A stretch of 10,168 nucleotides of DNA from the NCBI GenBank assembly GCA_030699345.1, contig JAUYMX010000111.1, positions 1-10,168 on the forward strand. Reading direction: 5' to 3'. Both the position numbers and the translations under genes were made by a program. Positions within the stretch are counted from its first letter, which is position 1, and each line of letters starts with the position of its first letter. This stretch comes from Methylococcaceae bacterium. GTDB lineage: Bacteria > Pseudomonadota > Gammaproteobacteria > Methylococcales > Methylomonadaceae. Under the pieces are notes generated by a model. The model saw only the letters and a list, made by a program, of their open reading frames with translations, was not told the DNA's origin and searched no databases. Positions 6,466 to 10,168 of the stretch are shown here, one piece after another.

Positions 6466-7542
6466 TTATAGGTAACGTGCTGACTGCATCTCTACCAGTC
6501 TTGAGTGCGTGCGCGCAAAATCAATAACGTCATCAGCGACACAAAGTTCGTTTAGCGGCACGGCAGCAGTGCATATCAACCTTACCTTATATTCATAAAG
6601 TGCGTCTATCAATGTGATAAAACGTTTAGTTTCGTTACGTAGATCTGAATTCAGCCTGGGGATGTCGGTCAGGATAATAGTTTCGAAATGGCTGGCGATT
6701 GTTAAGTAATCACTAGATCCTAAAGGCTGGACACACAGCTCATGAAAAGATGTCATGGCTATTTTTGCAAAAGCCGCTGATAAAACAAGTTGCCGGCCTA
6801 ATACGTGTAGTCTAACGGCGTGCATTGGTGCGTAATTGGTCAGTTGCTTACAATGTTGTTGAGCAAATTCAGACGCGTGTTCATTTAACGGAAAATAAAA
6901 CCGAGTGTTTACTGCCGATTGCTGGCCGCACCGATAATCTTTATCGCCAGACAGATAAATGGTATCGGTATTTTCTTGTAAGAGCTTAATAAAAGGTAAA
7001 AATAACTCTCTTTGCAATCCTCCTCGATACAGCTCGTTGGGATGGTAATTGGACGTTGTTACAACAGTTAAGCCCAAGTCAATCAGCTTACCAAACAGTC
7101 GAACGATAAGCATGGCATCGGCAATATCGGTGACATGAAATTCGTCCAGGCAAAGTAACTGCTGAGTCAGGATGATATGTTGAGCCAATGCCGATATAGC
7201 ATCAGAGTCATGTTGCTGGTGCCATTGATGGACAAAATTATGAATTTCCAACATAAACGCATGAAAATGCACACGGCGCTTTTGCTTAATGGGGCAAGTT
7301 TGATAGAACAAATCCATTAGCATGGATTTGCCACGGCCGACTTCGCCAAAAATGTACAGACTGCGGCACATTGGTGGTAAACGCCATTTTCGTAGCATTA
7401 GTTTTTGTTTACATTCAGCATGTGCCAGCAGCTGATCTTGTAATTTTTGAAGTTGTTGAAGGGCAACGAGTTGTGCTGGGTCATAATCGATACGACCCAG
7501 CGTTACCAATTCCTGGTATTTTTTTTCCAGTAACCCAGGCAT
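6466..7542 (-). CDS. zapE: Cell division protein ZapE (AFG1-like ATPase)
   Basis: ZapE is an AFG1/LACE1-type AAA ATPase. In E. coli it joins the Z ring late in constriction and affects FtsZ bundles in an ATP-dependent way. The 358 residues are close to the usual 370 or so. Walker A is FGEVGRGKSMLMDLF (65-79), Walker B is LLCLDEFHVTDIADAM (129-144) with D133 and E134, and a sensor-like VVTTSNYHP is at 160-168. YRGGLQRELFLPFI (172-185), RFITLIDALYEYKVRL (307-322) and the ending THSRLVEMQSARYL are family signatures. The ATG at 7542 gives an N-terminus of normal length, but no Shine-Dalgarno sequence precedes it. It begins 21 bases after the acnB stop, so it is probably read from the acnB transcript and may rely on coupled translation. 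A run of eight A on the coding strand lies near the start (7519-7526). Confidence 0.94.
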   Translation of the reverse strand: MPGLLEKKYQELVTLGRIDYDPAQLVALQQLQKLQDQLLAHAECKQKLMLRKWRLPPMCRSLYIFGEVGRGKSMLMDLFYQTCPIKQKRRVHFHAFMLEIHNFVHQWHQQHDSDAISALAQHIILTQQLLCLDEFHVTDIADAMLIVRLFGKLIDLGLTVVTTSNYHPNELYRGGLQRELFLPFIKLLQENTDTIYLSGDKDYRCGQQSAVNTRFYFPLNEHASEFAQQHCKQLTNYAPMHAVRLHVLGRQLVLSAAFAKIAMTSFHELCVQPLGSSDYLTIASHFETIILTDIPRLNSDLRNETKRFITLIDALYEYKVRLICTAAVPLNELCVADDVIDFARTHSRLVEMQSARYL

Positions 7543-7563
7543 GGAAAGAATGCTTTTCTAACG

Positions 7564-10134
7564 CTACAAGGAAGCTGTTTTTATATCCGCTTTATTTTGA
7601 TAACTGGCGATTTGATCAAAATTCAAATAACGATAGGTATCGTCCGCGGTTTGATTGATCTGCTCCATATAGTGCATATATTCCTCAACACTTGGGATTT
7701 TGCCCAAAATAGAACATACCGCAGCAAGTTCCGCAGAAGACAAATAAACATTAGCCCCATTGCCTAAGCGATTAGGAAAGTTGCGTGTTGAGGTAGACAC
7801 TACAGTGGAGTTTTCCGCCACGCGCGCCTGGTTGCCCATGCACAACGAACAGCCCGGCATTTCTGTTCTGGCACCGGCTTTACCGAAGGTGCCGTAATAA
7901 CCTTCTTCGATGAGCTGGCTTTGGTCCATCTTGGTGGGAGGGGCCACCCAGAGTCGGGTAGGCAATTCGCCTTTTTGTTGTTCCAGCAGTTTGCCCGCGG
8001 CCCGGAAATGGCCAATATTGGTCATACAAGACCCTAAAAATACTTCATCGATTTTGGTTCCCGCCACTGCCGACAAAGGTTTAATGTCATCCGGATCATT
8101 GGGGCAGGCCAATAGAGGCTCTTTGATTTCATTCAAATCGATTTCGATAATCTCGAAATATTCGGCATCTGCATCGGGTTGTAACAATACCGGGTTAGCC
8201 AGCCATGCTTCCATGGCCTTGATACGGCGTTCTATGGTGCGAACGTCGCCATAGCCTTGAGCAATCATCCACTTCAATAAAGCGATGTTGGAGGTGAGGT
8301 ATTCGCGAATCGGCGCTTCGTTAAGGCGGACTGTGCAACCACCGGCCGAGCGTTCGGCAGAGGCGTCGGACAATTCAAAAGCCTGTTCCACTTTCAAGTC
8401 AGGCAAGCCTTCAATTTCCAGAATACGTCCGGAAAAGACATTTTTCTTGCCCTTCTTTTCCACAGTCAGCAAACCGCGTTGAATGGCAGCGTAAGGAATG
8501 GCGTTGACCAAATCCCGCAAGGTAATGCCGGGTTGCAGGTTGCCTTTAAAGCGCACCAATACTGACTCAGGCATATCCAGCGGCATTACGCCCGTGGCTG
8601 CGGCAAATGCCACGAGACCGGAACCGGCCGGGAAGGAGATGCCGATCGGGAAACGGGTATGAGAATCACCGCCGGTACCGACGGTGTCAGGCAATAGTGT
8701 GCGATTCAGCCAGGAATGAATAATGCCGTCACCGGGACGCAAGGACACGCCGCCGCGATTCATGATGAAATCGGGCAGGGTATGTTGCATGGTGACATCG
8801 ACCGGTTTGGGGTAGGCGGCAGTGTGGCAAAATGATTGCAAGACCAGGTCGGCAGAAAATCCCAAGCAGGCGAGATCTTTAAGCTCATCCCGTGTCATTG
8901 GGCCAGTGGTGTCTTGAGAACCGACGGTAGTCATGTGCGGTTCGCAATAAGTGTTGGGGCGAACGCCGGTAACTCCGCAAGCTTTGCCGACTATTTTCTG
9001 TGCCAGGGTGTAGCCTTTGCCGCTGTCTGTGCTGGCACTTGGGCGTTTGAACACTGTTGATATGGGTAAATCTAATACCTTGCGGGCACGATCGGTGAGT
9101 CCTCGTCCGATAATCAACGGAATCCGTCCTCCGGCACGAACTTCATCGAGAATAATGTCGGTTTTTAAGGCAAACTCAGTAATTACGTCATCATTGTTGT
9201 GTCGCTTAATCACGCCTTGATGCGGGTAAATATCAATAATATCGTCTGTGCTTAGTTGGCTGACATCGCACTCAATAGGCAGGGCGCCGGAATCTTCCAT
9301 GGTATTAAAAAAGATCGGCGCGATCTTGCCACCAATACAGACGCCACCTGCGCGTTTGTTGGGGATAAACGGAATATCATCGCCGGTGTACCACAATACC
9401 GAATTGGTAGCCGATTTGCGTGATGAACCGGTTCCAACTACATCGCCCACATAGGCGACTGGAAAGCCGTGTTGTTTTAGATCGGCAATTTGTTGTTGCG
9501 CGTTGGTGATGCCGTCACGAGGCATTTTCAACATGGCTTTGGCGTGTAATGGAATATCGGGACGCGACCAGGCATCAGGTGCTGGCGATAAATCATCGGT
9601 ATTGGTCTCGCCGGGCACTTTGAAAATGGCTACGGTGAGTTTTTCCGGCACCTCGGGTTTAGCGGTAAACCATTCGGCGTCGGCCCATGATTGTAATACT
9701 TGCTTAGCATAGCTATTGCCTGCATTGGCCTTTTCTTGGACATCGTGGAAAGCATCGAAAATCAACAGCGTGTGGGATAAGGCTTTGGCGGCAATCGGTG
9801 CCAAATCTTTGATGTCCAGTAGGTCGATTAACGGTGCGACGTTATAGCCGCCGAGCATCGTACCCAGCAATTCAGTGGCGCGCGCGGGAGTCAGAATCGG
9901 CGAGCTGATTTCGCCCTTGGCAATCGCGTTAAGGAATCCAGCTTTAACATAAGCAGCTTCATCTACCCCAGCCGGCACTCGATTAGTCAACAAATCCAGG
10001 ATAAATTCTTGCTCATTTTCGGGGGGGGATTTGATCAATTCGACTAAAGCGGCGACCTGTTCCGCATCCAGGGGTTTGGGCGGTATGCCTTCAGCAGCGC
10101 GTTCGGCAACTTGTTGGCGGTATTGTTCTAGCAT
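7564..10134 (-). CDS. acnB: Aconitate hydratase B (bifunctional with 2-methylisocitrate dehydratase)
   Basis: AcnB interconverts citrate and isocitrate through cis-aconitate in the TCA cycle, and in relatives also hydrates 2-methyl-cis-aconitate. The 856 residues compare with 865 in E. coli. A helical N-terminal HEAT-like domain (1-160) and the swivel domain (about 165-390, with GTGSSRKSATNS at 234-245) come first, which is the AcnB domain order and not that of AcnA. The [4Fe-4S] ligands are C703 (GSCMTNIGHF), C762 and C765 (PGCSLCMGNQ), with the same spacing as in E. coli. GGDSHTRFPIGISFPAGSGL (488-507) lines the active site. The ATG has a good AAGGAA ribosome binding site 6 bases upstream (10141-10146). 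The promoter lies beyond the right edge. In E. coli the iron-free protein binds mRNA; that role here is inference. The gene has higher G+C than its neighbours and a C8 tract at codons 36-38. Confidence 0.98.
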   Translation of the reverse strand: MLEQYRQQVAERAAEGIPPKPLDAEQVAALVELIKSPPENEQEFILDLLTNRVPAGVDEAAYVKAGFLNAIAKGEISSPILTPARATELLGTMLGGYNVAPLIDLLDIKDLAPIAAKALSHTLLIFDAFHDVQEKANAGNSYAKQVLQSWADAEWFTAKPEVPEKLTVAIFKVPGETNTDDLSPAPDAWSRPDIPLHAKAMLKMPRDGITNAQQQIADLKQHGFPVAYVGDVVGTGSSRKSATNSVLWYTGDDIPFIPNKRAGGVCIGGKIAPIFFNTMEDSGALPIECDVSQLSTDDIIDIYPHQGVIKRHNNDDVITEFALKTDIILDEVRAGGRIPLIIGRGLTDRARKVLDLPISTVFKRPSASTDSGKGYTLAQKIVGKACGVTGVRPNTYCEPHMTTVGSQDTTGPMTRDELKDLACLGFSADLVLQSFCHTAAYPKPVDVTMQHTLPDFIMNRGGVSLRPGDGIIHSWLNRTLLPDTVGTGGDSHTRFPIGISFPAGSGLVAFAAATGVMPLDMPESVLVRFKGNLQPGITLRDLVNAIPYAAIQRGLLTVEKKGKKNVFSGRILEIEGLPDLKVEQAFELSDASAERSAGGCTVRLNEAPIREYLTSNIALLKWMIAQGYGDVRTIERRIKAMEAWLANPVLLQPDADAEYFEIIEIDLNEIKEPLLACPNDPDDIKPLSAVAGTKIDEVFLGSCMTNIGHFRAAGKLLEQQKGELPTRLWVAPPTKMDQSQLIEEGYYGTFGKAGARTEMPGCSLCMGNQARVAENSTVVSTSTRNFPNRLGNGANVYLSSAELAAVCSILGKIPSVEEYMHYMEQINQTADDTYRYLNFDQIASYQNKADIKTASL

Positions 10135-10140
10135 GCGGAA

Positions 10141-10146
10141 TTCCTT
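10141..10146 (-). promoter_or_regulatory. Ribosome binding site of acnB
   Basis: AAGGAA on the minus strand, 6 bases before the ATG at 10134, supports that start and is the best ribosome binding site in the window, fitting a highly expressed enzyme. Confidence 0.75.
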
Positions 10147-10168
10147 AAGGTGAGAGTTAAGAATTGAA

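Noticed and set aside
7910..9712. Several open frames on the plus strand and in other frames within acnB
   Set aside because: They lie opposite a fully conserved AcnB gene, have no ribosome binding sites or recognisable domains, and reflect codon bias of acnB.
1..10168. Mobile element, CRISPR array, defence or toxin-antitoxin system, tRNA or riboswitch
   Set aside because: No terminal repeats, direct repeat arrays, transposase or integrase, or RNA gene signatures were seen; YajD alone is a housekeeping-type HNH protein without partner genes of a defence system.

Overview
The window holds eight protein genes, packed with almost no free space; the longest non-coding gap is about 100 bases. The proteins are typical of Gammaproteobacteria (DeaD/CsdA, DnaQ, YajD, RNase HI, a YafS-like methyltransferase, MltD, ZapE, AcnB). 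Base composition is moderate to AT-rich except in acnB. A methanotroph-like or other aquatic gammaproteobacterium is plausible, but nothing in the window proves the lineage. I see no RNA gene, insertion sequence, CRISPR array, prophage or defence system. This is a chromosomal housekeeping region.

Left part (1-2812): the C-terminal ~90% of a DEAD-box RNA helicase runs off the left edge and ends at a clean intrinsic terminator whose T-run touches the stop codon of the convergent dnaQ (proofreading subunit of DNA polymerase III). dnaQ diverges from yajD (small HNH protein) across a 67-base gap.

Middle part (2815-5822): rnhA and an upstream yafS-like methyltransferase overlap by four bases on the minus strand and converge on yajD with a 2-base gap. 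They diverge from mltD, a lipoprotein murein transglycosylase with three LysM domains. A near-perfect, two-way hairpin terminator closes mltD. The cluster mltD / yafS / rnhA / dnaQ corresponds to an E. coli neighbourhood (mltD-gloB-yafS-rnhA-dnaQ), but here gloB is absent, yajD is inserted and dnaQ is turned round relative to rnhA.

Right part (5855-10134): a minus-strand block acnB -> zapE -> DUF2780-like exported protein, with gaps of 21 and 32 bases, reads into the same two-way terminator. AcnB is the TCA-cycle aconitase B, ZapE a division-linked AFG1-type ATPase, and the last protein is an exported, functionally unassigned helical protein. The acnB coding sequence is visibly richer in G+C than its neighbours.

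No convincing new system was found. The points most worth checking are the rearranged rnhA/dnaQ locus, the eroded SAM-binding motif in the YafS-like protein, the DUF2780 protein's link with zapE, and a C8 tract near the start of acnB.
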